DNA of 36,166 bases from JAVMKJ01 sp031732875 (GCA_031732875.1 JAVMKL010000075.1:1-36166); one strand, 5' to 3'; positions 1 through 8,495 are shown, counted from the first letter of the stretch. The notes: generated from the sequence alone by a model not told the origin. Translations and numbers: made by a program.

Positions 1-1999
1 CGCGCATCTCGCCGTCCACTTCCAGGTCCGGGGCGCGCTGGCGGATGATTTGCAGTGCCTCGGCCATCTTGCGCGCCTGCCGCGATTTGTGCGAGCCGAA
101 GCTGGAGTGGGACAACAGAGCGACTTTAGGCGGCACGAAGCGGCCCACTTCCTCCGCCGCCAGCAGAGTGATGTCGGCGATCTCCTCGGCCGTTGGCTCC
201 GCGTTGATGTCGGTATCGCAGAAGAACAGCGGTCCGTGCGAGGTGATCAGCATGTTCATCGCCGCCGGGGTCTTGACCCCTTCGCGCAGGCCGATGATGT
301 CCAACACATATTCCACGTGATCGGGATAGCCGCCGATCAGGCCACACAACAGGGCGTCACCGTAGCCGAGGCGCAGCAGCAGCGCGCCGATCACCGTGGC
401 GCGGGTATTGACCCGGACGCGGGCTTTGTTGGGGTCGACCCCGTAACGCCCGCGCAACTGGTGGTATTCCTGCCAGCATTCCTCGTAATAAGGGTTGTTC
501 TGCGGATCGATCACCTCGAAGTCCTGATCGGGGCGAACGCGCAGCCCCAGTTCGGCGATGCGTTGCTCGATCCGCCAGCGCCGTCCGATCAGGATGGGTT
601 TGGCGAGACCGTCGTCGATGACTCCCTGGATCGCCCACAGCATCCGTTCTTCCTCGGCCTGAGCGTAGATGACCCGCTTGGGATCGGCCTTGGCGTGGTT
701 GAACACCGGACGCATGATCAGGCCGGAACGGTAAACCCGCTGGCTGAGTTGGGCGCGGTAGGCAGGGAAGTCCTGAATCGGACGGGTAGCGACTCCGCTG
801 TCCATCGCCGCCCGGGCGACGGCCAGCGGCAGGGTGAGTAGCAAGCGGGGTTCGAACGGTTTGGGGATCAGGTATTCCGGCCCGAAATTGATCGGCTGGT
901 CGCCGTAAGCAGCGGTTTCTTCCTGGGAATGCGGTTCGAACGCCAGTTCCGCCAGGGCGTGGACGCAGGCCAGTTGCATTTTCTGATTGATCGTGGTGGC
1001 ACCCACGTCCAACGCGCCCCGGAAGATATAGGGAAAACAGAGGACATTGTTGACCTGGTTGGGGTAATCGGAGCGACCGGTGGCGATGATGGCGTCGGGT
1101 CGCGCGGCCTTGGCTTCTTCCGGCATGATCTCGGGGATGGGATTGGCCAGTGCCAGGATCAACGGCCTGTCGGCCATGGTCTTGACCATCTCACCGGTCA
1201 GTACCCCGGCCTTGGACAGCCCCAGAAAAATGTCGGCGCCCACGATGGCTTCCGCCAGGGTACGGGCGGGGGTATCAGCCGCATAGGCGGCTTTCTCCGG
1301 GTCGAGTGGACCCCGGCCCTGATGGATCACGCCCCGGCTGTCGCACACGATGACGTTCTGGCGCGTCAGTCCAAGTCCGACCAGCAGATCGAGACAGGCG
1401 ATGCCCGCCGCGCCGGCGCCGGAGGTGACCAGTTTTACCTGGCTCATCTCCTTGCCCACCAGCAACAGGGCGTTGAGCACGGCGGCGGCGGTGATGATGG
1501 CAGTGCCGTGCTGGTCGTCGTGGAACACCGGAATTTTCATCCGGTCGCGCAATCGGTGCTCGATTTGGAAGCATTCGGGGGCCTTGATGTCCTCCAGATT
1601 GATGCCACCAAAGCTCGGTTCCAGGCTGGCGATGATCTCGACCAGCTTGTCGGGGTCGCGCTCGTTGATTTCGATATCGAACACGTCGATGCCGGCGAAT
1701 TTCTTGAACAGCACGCCCTTGCCTTCCATCACGGGCTTGGCGGCCAGCGGGCCGATGTCGCCCAGGCCGAGCACGGCGGTGCCGTTGGTGATGACCGCCA
1801 CCAGATTACCGCGCGCGGTGACGGTGGAGACTTCGCGGGGATCCTCGACGATCACTTCGCAAGCGGCGGCGACGCCGGGCGAGTAGGCCAGCGCCAGATC
1901 GCGCTGATTGGCGAGCGGCTTGGTCGGGGTGACTTCGATCTTGCCGTAGGGGGCCATGCGGTGGTAGCGCAGGGCGCGTTCGTTGAAATCGTCGGCCAT
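1..1999 (-). CDS. maeB: NADP-dependent malic enzyme, MaeB type (3' end outside window)
   Basis: Cytoplasmic enzyme that oxidatively decarboxylates malate to pyruvate, linking the TCA cycle to pyruvate and NADPH. Reading the minus strand from the ATG at 1999-1997 gives about 666 residues before the window edge. The N-terminal malic domain shows GLGDIGPLAAKPVMEGKG, the catalytic and metal-binding stretch FGGINLEDIKAPECF, FHDDQHGTA, and a nucleotide-binding loop (SGAGAAGIACLDLL). After about residue 430 the protein continues into a phosphotransacetylase-like domain, the two-domain architecture of MaeB (about 760 residues), so roughly 90 residues are missing. An AGGAG ribosome site lies 12 nt before the ATG. 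It is divergent from the fumarase gene, and the two enzymes act on either side of malate. Whether the C-terminal domain is regulatory here cannot be seen. Confidence 0.95.
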   Translation of the reverse strand, partial: MADDFNERALRYHRMAPYGKIEVTPTKPLANQRDLALAYSPGVAAACEVIVEDPREVSTVTARGNLVAVITNGTAVLGLGDIGPLAAKPVMEGKGVLFKKFAGIDVFDIEINERDPDKLVEIIASLEPSFGGINLEDIKAPECFQIEHRLRDRMKIPVFHDDQHGTAIITAAAVLNALLLVGKEMSQVKLVTSGAGAAGIACLDLLVGLGLTRQNVIVCDSRGVIHQGRGPLDPEKAAYAADTPARTLAEAIVGADIFLGLSKAGVLTGEMVKTMADRPLILALANPIPEIMPEEAKAARPDAIIATGRSDYPNQVNNVLCFPYIFRGALDVGATTINQKMQLACVHALAELAFEPHSQEETAAYGDQPINFGPEYLIPKPFEPRLLLTLPLAVARAAMDSGVATRPIQDFPAYRAQLSQRVYRSGLIMRPVFNHAKADPKRVIYAQAEEERMLWAIQGVIDDGLAKPILIGRRWRIEQRIAELGLRVRPDQDFEVIDPQNNPYYEECWQEYHQLRGRYGVDPNKARVRVNTRATVIGALLLRLGYGDALLCGLIGGYPDHVEYVLDIIGLREGVKTPAAMNMLITSHGPLFFCDTDINAEPTAEEIADITLLAAEEVGRFVPPKVALLSHSSFGSHKSRQARKMAEALQIIRQRAPDLEVDGEMR

Positions 2000-2120
2000 G
2001 GTTCGAGCGGCTCCTGGGAGTGGCGGCGGGGGTTCCACCGGCGTGGTTGGAAAGAATTAAGCTTAGCGTAATGTCGTGGACGGACGTGAGGATACCGAGC
2101 GCCGCCGCCTGCCGGAATGC

Positions 2121-2129
2121 TGCTAAAAT
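2121..2129 (+). promoter_or_regulatory. Possible extended -10 promoter for fumarase
   Basis: The sequence TGCTAAAAT matches an extended -10 element (TGn followed by a 5/6 match to TATAAT). It is about 66 nt upstream of the SD-supported fumarase start. No convincing -35 hexamer is present, which extended -10 promoters tolerate. It lies in the 195-bp divergent region between maeB and the fumarase gene. Confidence 0.35.
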
Positions 2130-2190
2130 AGCCGCTGCCATAACAATTTCCGGACGCGGCTCCGCGCCCCTTTCCTCGCCTGTTGGAGCA

Positions 2191-2268
2191 CATCATGACC
2201 ACCATTCGCCATGAAGATCTTGTCCACAGCATCATGACTACCATTCGCCAGGAAGATTTCATCCAGAG
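2191..2268 (+). repeat. 39-bp imperfect tandem duplication spanning the fumarase start codon
   Basis: Two adjacent 39-bp copies, 2191-2229 and 2230-2268, each begin CATCATGAC and contain ACCATTCGCCA. They differ at a few bases and stay in frame, so the protein begins MTTIRHEDLVHSI followed by MTTIRQEDFIQSI. Only the first copy has a Shine-Dalgarno site (GGAG at 2185-2188). Confidence 0.9.
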
Positions 2269-3748
2269 CATTGCCGACGCCTTCCAGTACATCAGCTACT
2301 ACCACCCGGTGGATTACATCAAGGCGCTGGCGGCGGCCTACGAGCGCGAGGAAAGCCCGGCGGCCAAGGACGCCATCGCGCAAATCCTGATCAATTCGCG
2401 GATGTGCGCCGAAGGCCACCGTCCGATCTGCCAGGATACCGGCATCGCGCTGGTGTTTTTGAAGGTCGGCATGGACGTGCGCTGGGACGCGACGATGAGC
2501 GTGCAGGAAATGGTCGACGAGGGCGTGCGCCGCGCCTATCTCGATCCCGATAACAAACTGCGCGCCTCGGTGCTGCTCGATCCGGCCGGTGCCCGCAAGA
2601 ACAGCAGGGACAACACGCCGGCGGTGGTGCATTACGACATCGTTCCCGGTCACCATCTGGAGGTGATCTGCGCGGCCAAGGGCGGCGGTTCGGAGGCGAA
2701 ATCCAAGTTCGCGATGCTGAACCCGTCCGACAACCTGGTGGAGTGGGTACTGAAGACGGTGCCGACCATGGGTGCTGGCTGGTGCCCGCCGGGTATTCTC
2801 GGCGTCGGCATCGGCGGCACGCCGGAAAAGGCCCTGCTGCTGGCGAAGGAGTCGCTGATGGCGCCGGTCGATATCCAGGAACTGATCGCACGCGGACCCA
2901 GGAACCGCGCCGAGGAACTGCGCATCGAACTGTACGAGAAGGTCAACGCGCTCGGCATCGGCGCGCAGGGTCTCGGTGGCCTGACCACGGTACTCGATGT
3001 CAAGGTGCTCGATTATCCGACTCACGCGGCCAATCTGCCGATCGCGATGGTTCCAAACTGCGCCGCGACCCGCCACGTGCATTTCCATCTCGATGGCAGC
3101 GGTCCGGCCAAGCTGGAGCCGCCGAGCCTGGACGACTGGCCGAAGCTGACCTACGCACCGGCCAACGCCCGCCGGGTCGATCTCGCCACCGTCACCCGCG
3201 AGGAAGTGGCAAGTTGGAAGCCGGGCGAGGTGTTGTTGCTGAACGGCAAGATGTTGACCGGCCGCGACGCCGCCCACAAGCGCATGACCGATATGTTGAG
3301 CGCGGGTCGGAAACTGCCGGTCGATTTCACCAACCGCTTCATTTACTACGTCGGTCCGGTCGATCCGGTGCGCGACGAGGTGGTCGGTCCCGCCGGTCCC
3401 ACCACCGCGACCCGCATGGACAAGTTCACCCGCCAGATGCTGGAACAGACCGGCCTGTTGGGCATGATCGGCAAGTCCGAGCGCGGTCAGATCGCCATCG
3501 ACGCGATCAAGGACAATCAGGCGGTGTACCTGATGGCGGTCGGCGGCGCGGCCTATCTGGTGTCCAAGGCGATCAAGGCGGCGCGGGTGCTGGCCTTTGA
3601 GGACCTCGGCATGGAAGCGATCTACGAATTCGAAGTCAAGGACATGCCGGTGACGGTGGCGGTGGATGCGAGAGGTTCCAGCGTCCATAAGACCGGACCG
3701 AGGGAGTGGCAGGCGAGGATCGGCAAGATTCCGGTGGTGGAGGCGTAA
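2195..3748 (+). CDS. fumA: Fumarate hydratase class I (iron-sulfur, FumA/FumB type)
   Basis: Interconverts fumarate and malate in the TCA cycle with an oxygen-labile [4Fe-4S] cluster. The 517-residue product is close to the usual class I length. Three cysteines sit in the expected cluster contexts: CQDTG near residue 79, the GWCPPGILGVGIGG segment, and PNCAATRHVHF. The C-terminal half carries FTNRFIYYVGPVDPVRDEVVGPAGPTTATRMDKF-like family motifs (here from about 3328 to 3426). The ATG at 2195 is chosen because GGAG lies 6 nt upstream; a TTG at 2183 precedes that SD, and the ATG at 2234 lacks one. The first 26 residues are a duplicated 13-residue unit. It is divergent from maeB. A 521-codon open frame on the opposite strand is a shadow of GC-rich codon usage. 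Confidence 0.95.
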   Translation: MTTIRHEDLVHSIMTTIRQEDFIQSIADAFQYISYYHPVDYIKALAAAYEREESPAAKDAIAQILINSRMCAEGHRPICQDTGIALVFLKVGMDVRWDATMSVQEMVDEGVRRAYLDPDNKLRASVLLDPAGARKNSRDNTPAVVHYDIVPGHHLEVICAAKGGGSEAKSKFAMLNPSDNLVEWVLKTVPTMGAGWCPPGILGVGIGGTPEKALLLAKESLMAPVDIQELIARGPRNRAEELRIELYEKVNALGIGAQGLGGLTTVLDVKVLDYPTHAANLPIAMVPNCAATRHVHFHLDGSGPAKLEPPSLDDWPKLTYAPANARRVDLATVTREEVASWKPGEVLLLNGKMLTGRDAAHKRMTDMLSAGRKLPVDFTNRFIYYVGPVDPVRDEVVGPAGPTTATRMDKFTRQMLEQTGLLGMIGKSERGQIAIDAIKDNQAVYLMAVGGAAYLVSKAIKAARVLAFEDLGMEAIYEFEVKDMPVTVAVDARGSSVHKTGPREWQARIGKIPVVEA

Positions 3749-3766
3749 GGATTTGTATTGTGGATA

Positions 3767-3890
3767 GGGTTGGGCGTTGGTGCATTATTCTACATAACAC
3801 ATTGATATAAAAGGAAGTATCGAAGTTTCGCAAACATGCTAAAAGCCCTTAAATCAATGAATTAGGGGATTTATGCACCAACGCCATCCC
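3767..3890. repeat. AT-rich element bounded by inverted repeats (MITE-like or long hairpin)
   Basis: The left arm contains GGCGTTGGTGCAT (3773-3785), and its exact reverse complement is at 3873-3885. The match extends imperfectly outward to GGG (3767) and CCC (3890). The arms enclose about 87 bp that is far richer in A and T than the flanking genes and holds no open frame. It sits between the fumarase stop and the SD of the corA-like gene. The structure fits a short non-autonomous mobile element; it could alternatively serve as a terminator-like stem. No target-site duplication is obvious. Confidence 0.55.
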
Positions 3891-3924
3891 TTTTCCGCAG
3901 CGGAATAAGCGAGGACTTAATCCC

Positions 3925-5574
3925 ATGAGTGAAACCGCGCAAAACGCTTCCCCCATGGTCCGCCATTTCCGCCAAATCCTGCTCTGGCCCTTGCAGGTGA
4001 TGCACGCCCGGGTGCGGGAGCCGCACATCTCGAAATATTGGGAATTTCTGGAGTCGCAGGGAGAGCGATGTCCCTGGCGGGAAGTGGTGGACGAGTTCGG
4101 TGACCCCGACGATTTCCAGGAACGGCACTACAAGGAATTCATCACCTTCCTGCCTTACGTACAACATTTCCTGTATGGCGAGGGCATGGGCCGCGAAGGG
4201 CTGACCGGCTACGGCAAATCGCCGATTCGCGTCTACCGCCGCCGGGACATCGCCGGGTTGCGGGCCGCGCTCGACGATCGATCGTCGCCAGTGGTGTTCA
4301 AGGTCGCGCACGTCGATCTCTACTTTTTCTACGACATCGACATCATCATCCTGGCAGTGGAATTCTTCGCCCACGACTTGCCGTTGCCGCTCGCCCAGGA
4401 GGCCCTGTTCAAGCTGGGGCGGGCCTATCCAGCATTCTGGGAGGCCGACGGCCACGGCGGGCAATGTCCCCGCCGGGTGGAATGGCTGTCGGCGGCCGGC
4501 GAGACGCTGGCCGTTTCCGACTACGAAAACCGGCACAAATACCTCCATTTCGTCTGCCAGCATCGTTCTCCCAGCGTCGCCACCCACTGGGAATATCTGC
4601 TGCAGCCGCTGGCGTTGTTCCATTCGGATCGCGAGGGCGTGATTCGCTACCGGCAGATCGAATACCATCGCATGCCACTGCTGGCCTATCTGAGTTTCGA
4701 CGACCCGCAAACCCTGACCCGCGGCGATTTTGCCCGGCTGGCGTTGGTCGCCAAGGCAGGACCGTCCGATACTTTGCCCTACTCCGAGACGGAACTGACC
4801 CATTTCGAGTGGCAATACTGCTACGACAAATTCTGGGATCCCCGCAACCCGGCCCTGACCACCCGCTATCTTTGCTGCGGCCACGCCTTCGTGGTGGTTG
4901 GCAAGGCCGGCGAACGGTTCTTCGCCGACCCGGAAACCGGCCTGCTGGGCCAGTTTCGCCACCAGTATTTCCTGGTCAACCTGATCGCCCACTTCCACAA
5001 GGCCACCCTGATGCTGTTCTCCGAATGGCTGGTTGCAGCGATCAGCCAACTCGACATCCGCGACCTGGATTCGGTTAAAACGTTCAAGCGGGAAATCCGC
5101 CGGATATTCGAAACTTTCCTCCGCTTCACCCACCGCTACTGGTTCCACGAGGTTTCCAACCAGGCTCAGGCCCGAGATCTGTTCCGATTGCTGACCGGCC
5201 ATCTCGACACCGACCGGATTTATCAGGATGTCAGCGCGGCGGTCAAGGAGATGAATCAATATCTGGACAGCGACGGTTTGCGGCGGCAGGCGAATACCGT
5301 GGTGCGGCTGACCGTGGTCACCACGCTGGGGCTGATCGCCACCGTTTTGACCGGTTTTCTGGGCATGAATATCTTCGACTACGCCAGCGAGCCGGCCTGG
5401 GTGAAGCTGCTCATTGTGGTCGTGGTCCTGATTCCCGCCGTCCTGCTGGTCTTCTACGGTGTGGCCAAGTCGAAGATCCTGTCGGATTTTCTGGAAGCCC
5501 TGGCGGACGAGCGGCTGAACTGGCGCAACAAGCTGGGAGTCTTGTTCAAAGTTTGGGGGAAGCGCCCACCGTAG
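3925..5574 (+). CDS. CorA-family divalent cation transporter with long N-terminal cytosolic domain
   Basis: Probable inner-membrane magnesium (or other divalent metal) channel. The diagnostic GMN motif is at residues 480-482 (GFLGMNIF), at the end of a first membrane helix (TVVTTLGLIATVLTGFLGM). A second helix follows (WVKLLIVVVVLIPAVLLVFYGV), the CorA topology with both helices near the C-terminus. At 549 residues it is much longer than classical CorA (about 316), the extra length being N-terminal. The cytoplasmic part is rich in aromatic and acidic residues (for example DLYFFYDIDIIILAVEFF). A GAGGA ribosome site at 3911-3915 is 9 nt before the ATG. The substrate cannot be fixed from sequence. 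It is followed 31 nt later by the crotonase gene, which has its own SD. Confidence 0.85.
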   Translation: MSETAQNASPMVRHFRQILLWPLQVMHARVREPHISKYWEFLESQGERCPWREVVDEFGDPDDFQERHYKEFITFLPYVQHFLYGEGMGREGLTGYGKSPIRVYRRRDIAGLRAALDDRSSPVVFKVAHVDLYFFYDIDIIILAVEFFAHDLPLPLAQEALFKLGRAYPAFWEADGHGGQCPRRVEWLSAAGETLAVSDYENRHKYLHFVCQHRSPSVATHWEYLLQPLALFHSDREGVIRYRQIEYHRMPLLAYLSFDDPQTLTRGDFARLALVAKAGPSDTLPYSETELTHFEWQYCYDKFWDPRNPALTTRYLCCGHAFVVVGKAGERFFADPETGLLGQFRHQYFLVNLIAHFHKATLMLFSEWLVAAISQLDIRDLDSVKTFKREIRRIFETFLRFTHRYWFHEVSNQAQARDLFRLLTGHLDTDRIYQDVSAAVKEMNQYLDSDGLRRQANTVVRLTVVTTLGLIATVLTGFLGMNIFDYASEPAWVKLLIVVVVLIPAVLLVFYGVAKSKILSDFLEALADERLNWRNKLGVLFKVWGKRPP

Positions 5575-5605
5575 ATCCATTCATTTTGCTACCTGGAGAG
5601 ATTCC

Positions 5606-6421
5606 ATGCCGGAATTCGCCTGTTTGAACGCGACCCTCGCCGATTCCATCGCCCATATCGAACTCAATCGCCCCGGCAAGGCCAACGCCCTCAATGGAAC
5701 GTTGTGGCGGGAGATCGGCGAAGCGTTCCGCTGGGTGGACGATACGCCCGAGGCGCGGGTGGCGGTGTTGAGTGGCGCCGGCCGACATTTCTGCGCCGGC
5801 ATCGACTTCGAGTTGATGGGGGCGATTCTGGATGAAGTGGGGGATCTGAGTCCGGGCCGCCGGGAAGAGCGGCTGCGGCGGATCATCCTCGACTTGCAGG
5901 CGGCGTTCACGGCACTGGAGACCTGTCGCAAGCCGGTGCTGGCTGCCGTTCGGGGGTTGTGCATCGGTGGCGGATTGGACCTGATCGCGGCTTGCGACAT
6001 GCGCTATGCCACGGCGGACGCGGCGTTTTCGCTCAAGGAGGCGGATCTCGCCATCATCGCCGATGTCGGCAGCCTGCAGCGGTTGCCCTACCTGATCGGC
6101 GAGGGTCGGCTGCGGGAATTGGCCTTCACCGCCCGCCGGTTTGACGCCACCGAGGCCCAGGGGATGGGGCTGGTGAACCGGGTGTTTCCCGACGCCGCGC
6201 AATTGCGGGACGGGGTGGCGGCCATCGCCGCCGGCATCGCCGCCAAGTCGCCGCTGACGGTGCGTGGCATCAAGCAGGTGTTGAACCATGGCCGCGACCA
6301 CGGCGTGGCGGATGGACTGGGTTACGTGGCGACCTGGAACGCCGCCATGCTGCTATCGGACGATACCCGCGAGGCGGTGGCGGCGGCGATGCAGAAGCGG
6401 CAGCCGAAGTTCGCGGATTGA
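5606..6421 (+). CDS. Crotonase-family protein, delta(3,5)-delta(2,4)-dienoyl-CoA isomerase-like
   Basis: Cytoplasmic acyl-CoA enzyme of 271 residues, most likely acting in degradation of unsaturated fatty acids. It has the crotonase oxyanion-hole signatures HFCAGIDF and GLCIGGGLDL. Three acidic residues match the catalytic set of rat ECH1 (Asp176, Glu196, Asp204) in spacing and context: Asp125 in GGGLDL, Glu145 in SLKEAD, Asp153 in IIADVGSLQRLP. This favours dienoyl-CoA isomerase over a plain enoyl-CoA hydratase, which carries catalytic Glu residues elsewhere. GGAG at 5595-5598 is 7 nt before the ATG. No other beta-oxidation gene is in the window. A generic enoyl-CoA hydratase/isomerase role is the alternative. 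Confidence 0.85.
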   Translation: MPEFACLNATLADSIAHIELNRPGKANALNGTLWREIGEAFRWVDDTPEARVAVLSGAGRHFCAGIDFELMGAILDEVGDLSPGRREERLRRIILDLQAAFTALETCRKPVLAAVRGLCIGGGLDLIAACDMRYATADAAFSLKEADLAIIADVGSLQRLPYLIGEGRLRELAFTARRFDATEAQGMGLVNRVFPDAAQLRDGVAAIAAGIAAKSPLTVRGIKQVLNHGRDHGVADGLGYVATWNAAMLLSDDTREAVAAAMQKRQPKFAD

Positions 6422-6577
6422 CGTCTTGGGCCGCGTGCGGCGAAAAACCGTACGAGGGAACTCGGCGAACAACACCTTCAGCAACGATGTGCCAGGTCTC
6501 GCATGGCGCATCCGCCATCACCGGGTCGGTTTGTCGTGGTTCGGTCAGTTCCAGCAATGGCGTGACCGCTCGGATGG

Positions 6578-6832
6578 TCAGTGCTTGATGGCCGGCCACT
6601 CTTCCCGCCGCGGCATCTGCAGGTACCAGCCCCGTTCTCGAAGGTTCCGCAACACCTCCGCCGTATCCTCCTGCGCCAGCTTGCGGTCCGGTCGCAACTC
6701 CAGATCCATGACGTGAATCGGGTCGCCGAGCAATTTCAACAGGGCGTCGGGGATGGCGGAAAAGTCGTCCTTGGTAGCCAGATACAGATAGGTGTCCTGT
6801 TTCCTGCGGCTTTTATAGATCGCGCACTGCAT
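6578..6832 (-). CDS. ycgL: YcgL domain-containing protein
   Basis: Small cytoplasmic protein of 84 residues in the gammaproteobacterial YcgL family (about 90-110 residues). Signature features are the N-terminus MQCAIYKSRRKQDTYLYL, a central DALLKLLGDPIHVMDLEL and the C-terminal RGWYLQMP. The start at 6832 is supported by GGAG (minus strand, 6844-6841) 8 nt upstream and by the family N-terminus. The same frame is open far upstream, but that part is antisense to the NuoM-like gene. It diverges from the carbon-uptake cluster. The family has been linked to RNase D processing in E. coli; a role in this organism is unknown. Confidence 0.85.
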   Translation of the reverse strand: MQCAIYKSRRKQDTYLYLATKDDFSAIPDALLKLLGDPIHVMDLELRPDRKLAQEDTAEVLRNLRERGWYLQMPRREEWPAIKH

Positions 6833-6870
6833 TAGGGCGTCTCCGGGAAGAAGGGTTTGGAACGAACGGG

Positions 6871-6876
6871 TATAAT
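6871..6876 (+). promoter_or_regulatory. Perfect TATAAT -10 box upstream of the carbon-uptake cluster
   Basis: TATAAT matches the sigma-70 -10 consensus at all six positions. No good -35 hexamer lies 16-18 bp upstream. Initiation near 6883 would give an RNA leader of about 40 nt before the SD-led ATG at 6924. It falls in the gap between ycgL and the cluster, where a promoter is needed. Confidence 0.5.
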
Positions 6877-6923
6877 GCCAGGAGAATACAAGAACAGAGA
6901 CGTGTTTCCCGGGGAGTATCACC

Positions 6924-7031
6924 ATGTATCGGATTGTCGGTCGACAGCGTTGCTCCTTCGCACGGGAGCCATGGCGGGGAGGACGACCCTTTCGGGAACA
7001 GGCGACGAGCCGACGGCGATACATATGCTGA
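6924..7031 (+). CDS. Putative 35-residue leader peptide overlapping the NuoM-like start
   Basis: The ATG at 6924 is preceded by a strong SD (GGGGAG, 7 nt away), better than anything before the antiporter gene. It opens a 35-codon frame beginning MYRIVGRQRCSFAREPWRGG and ending with TGA at 7029-7031, overlapping the antiporter ATG at 7025-7027. The peptide is very basic (many Arg), has no hydrophobic segment and matches no family I know. The arrangement suggests translational coupling: ribosomes ending here would restart on the antiporter. A chance open frame is possible, as the codon content resembles shifted GC-rich sequence. Confidence 0.4.
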   Translation: MYRIVGRQRCSFAREPWRGGRPFREQATSRRRYIC

Positions 7032-8485
7032 GCCTGATCCTGTGGGTTCCGTTTTTCGGGGCGGTGCTGGTCGCCCTGCTGCCGGCGGCCCAGCATCGAC
7101 TGATCAGGGGGATAGCCCTGTTTCACGCCGGTTTGGCCCTGATCCTGTCGTGGAGCCTGCTCGCCCGGTTCGACGGTGGCACGGCGGCCCTTCAGTTCGT
7201 CGAACAGGTGGTTTGGAGTTCCACCATCGGCGTGTCCTACGCGCTGGGGGTCGATGGACTGTCCCTGCCGATGGTGTTGCTGGCGACACTGCTCGCCACC
7301 GTGGCGCTGCTGGCCTCGGATCGGGTGACGGCCGGCGCGAAGGGCTATCACGCTTGGCTCCTGGTACTGGAGTTCGCCATGCTGGGTGTTTTCATGGCCC
7401 AGGACTGGTCGCTGTTCTTCATGTTCTGGGAGCTGACGCTGATCCCGCTGTTTTTCCTCATCGACCTGTGGGGCGGGGAAAAACGGCACGCGGCCAGCCT
7501 CAATTTCGTGCTGTACACGATGGGCGGCTCGATCTTCATGCTGATCGGCCTGATCATGGCCTATCGGCTCACGCCGGAACATTCGTTTGCCATGGCGGCC
7601 ATCGCCAAGGCAGTCCCAATGCTGCCCCGCCAAGAACAGGTGTGGTTGTTGCTGGCCTTTCTGGTCGGCTTCGGGGTGAAAATCCCCATCTTTCCGCTGC
7701 ACGGCTGGTTGCCGCTGGCCCATGTGGAGGCGCCGAGTCCGGTCAGCGTCCTGCTGTCTGGGGTGCTGCTCAAGATGGGTGCCTATGGGATGTTGCGGGT
7801 GGTCGGGATCCTGCCGGAGGCGGCGGCGATCTTGCAGCCGCTGCTGGTCGGCATCGCTTTGCTCAATATCCTCTACGGGGGACTGCTGGCCTGGCGGCAA
7901 ACCGATCTGAAGGCGATGATCGCCTATTCCTCCGTCAGTCACATGGGCATGGTGGTCCTCGGCATCGCGACCCTGAACGAGATCGGCCTGCTGGGTGCGA
8001 CTCTGCAAATGGTCGCCCATGGCCTGATCGCCGGAGCGCTGTTCTTGCTGATCGGCCTGCTGTACGAACGGACCCACACCCGCGAATTGGCCGATTACGG
8101 ATCGCTGGTGCGGGTGACTCCTCGTTTTACATTCCTGATTACCCTAGCCTTGCTGGCGGGAATGGGAATGCCGGGCCTGGCCGGTTTCGTGGCCGAACTG
8201 CACGTGCTTCTCGGCGGCTTCGCGCGGTGGAGCTGGCTGATGGTGCTGGCCAGTCTCGGCGTGCTGATGAGTGCCGCGTACGCGGTTCGGACCATCGGTG
8301 GCCTGTTCGCCGGCCCGATCCGGCCGGAACTGGCGCAGCTCCAGGATCTGCGGCCGCTGGAACTGGCGGCGGCAATTCCGCTGGCGGCGGGGTTGCTGGT
8401 TCTGGGGTTGAAACCGGCGCCGGTCATCGCGCTCACGAGCGCCAAGGTCGCGGAATTAGCCGCCATCTTCGCCAAACTGCCGTAG
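7025..8485 (+). CDS. NuoM-like proton antiporter subunit of a DAB-type inorganic carbon uptake system
   Basis: Polytopic inner-membrane protein of 486 residues in the complex I antiporter family (E. coli NuoM has 509). The key ionisable residues are intact: Glu136 in FWELTLIP, Lys219 in FGVKIPIFPLHGWLP, Lys250 in GVLLKMGAYG and Glu391 in GLAGFVAELHVL. It should therefore be able to move protons. The ATG at 7025 is chosen because the product then begins MLSLILWVPFFG, typical of the family. It has almost no SD of its own and may be coupled to the upstream leader ORF. A longer in-frame start reaches back to 6857 but would add a non-hydrophobic extension. dabA follows 10 nt later. No NADH- or quinone-binding complex I subunits are nearby, so this is not a respiratory nuo operon. 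Confidence 0.9.
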   Translation: MLSLILWVPFFGAVLVALLPAAQHRLIRGIALFHAGLALILSWSLLARFDGGTAALQFVEQVVWSSTIGVSYALGVDGLSLPMVLLATLLATVALLASDRVTAGAKGYHAWLLVLEFAMLGVFMAQDWSLFFMFWELTLIPLFFLIDLWGGEKRHAASLNFVLYTMGGSIFMLIGLIMAYRLTPEHSFAMAAIAKAVPMLPRQEQVWLLLAFLVGFGVKIPIFPLHGWLPLAHVEAPSPVSVLLSGVLLKMGAYGMLRVVGILPEAAAILQPLLVGIALLNILYGGLLAWRQTDLKAMIAYSSVSHMGMVVLGIATLNEIGLLGATLQMVAHGLIAGALFLLIGLLYERTHTRELADYGSLVRVTPRFTFLITLALLAGMGMPGLAGFVAELHVLLGGFARWSWLMVLASLGVLMSAAYAVRTIGGLFAGPIRPELAQLQDLRPLELAAAIPLAAGLLVLGLKPAPVIALTSAKVAELAAIFAKLP

Positions 8486-8495
8486 GGAGGATGCC

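Noticed and set aside
50..2071. Plus-strand open frames of 263 and 380 codons across the left edge
   Set aside because: They are antisense to maeB, which shows strong family motifs along its whole length.
2123..3688. 521-codon open frame on the minus strand opposite fumarase
   Set aside because: It mirrors the fumarase codons, is His/Arg/Gln-rich with no family features, and the fumarase reading is unambiguous.
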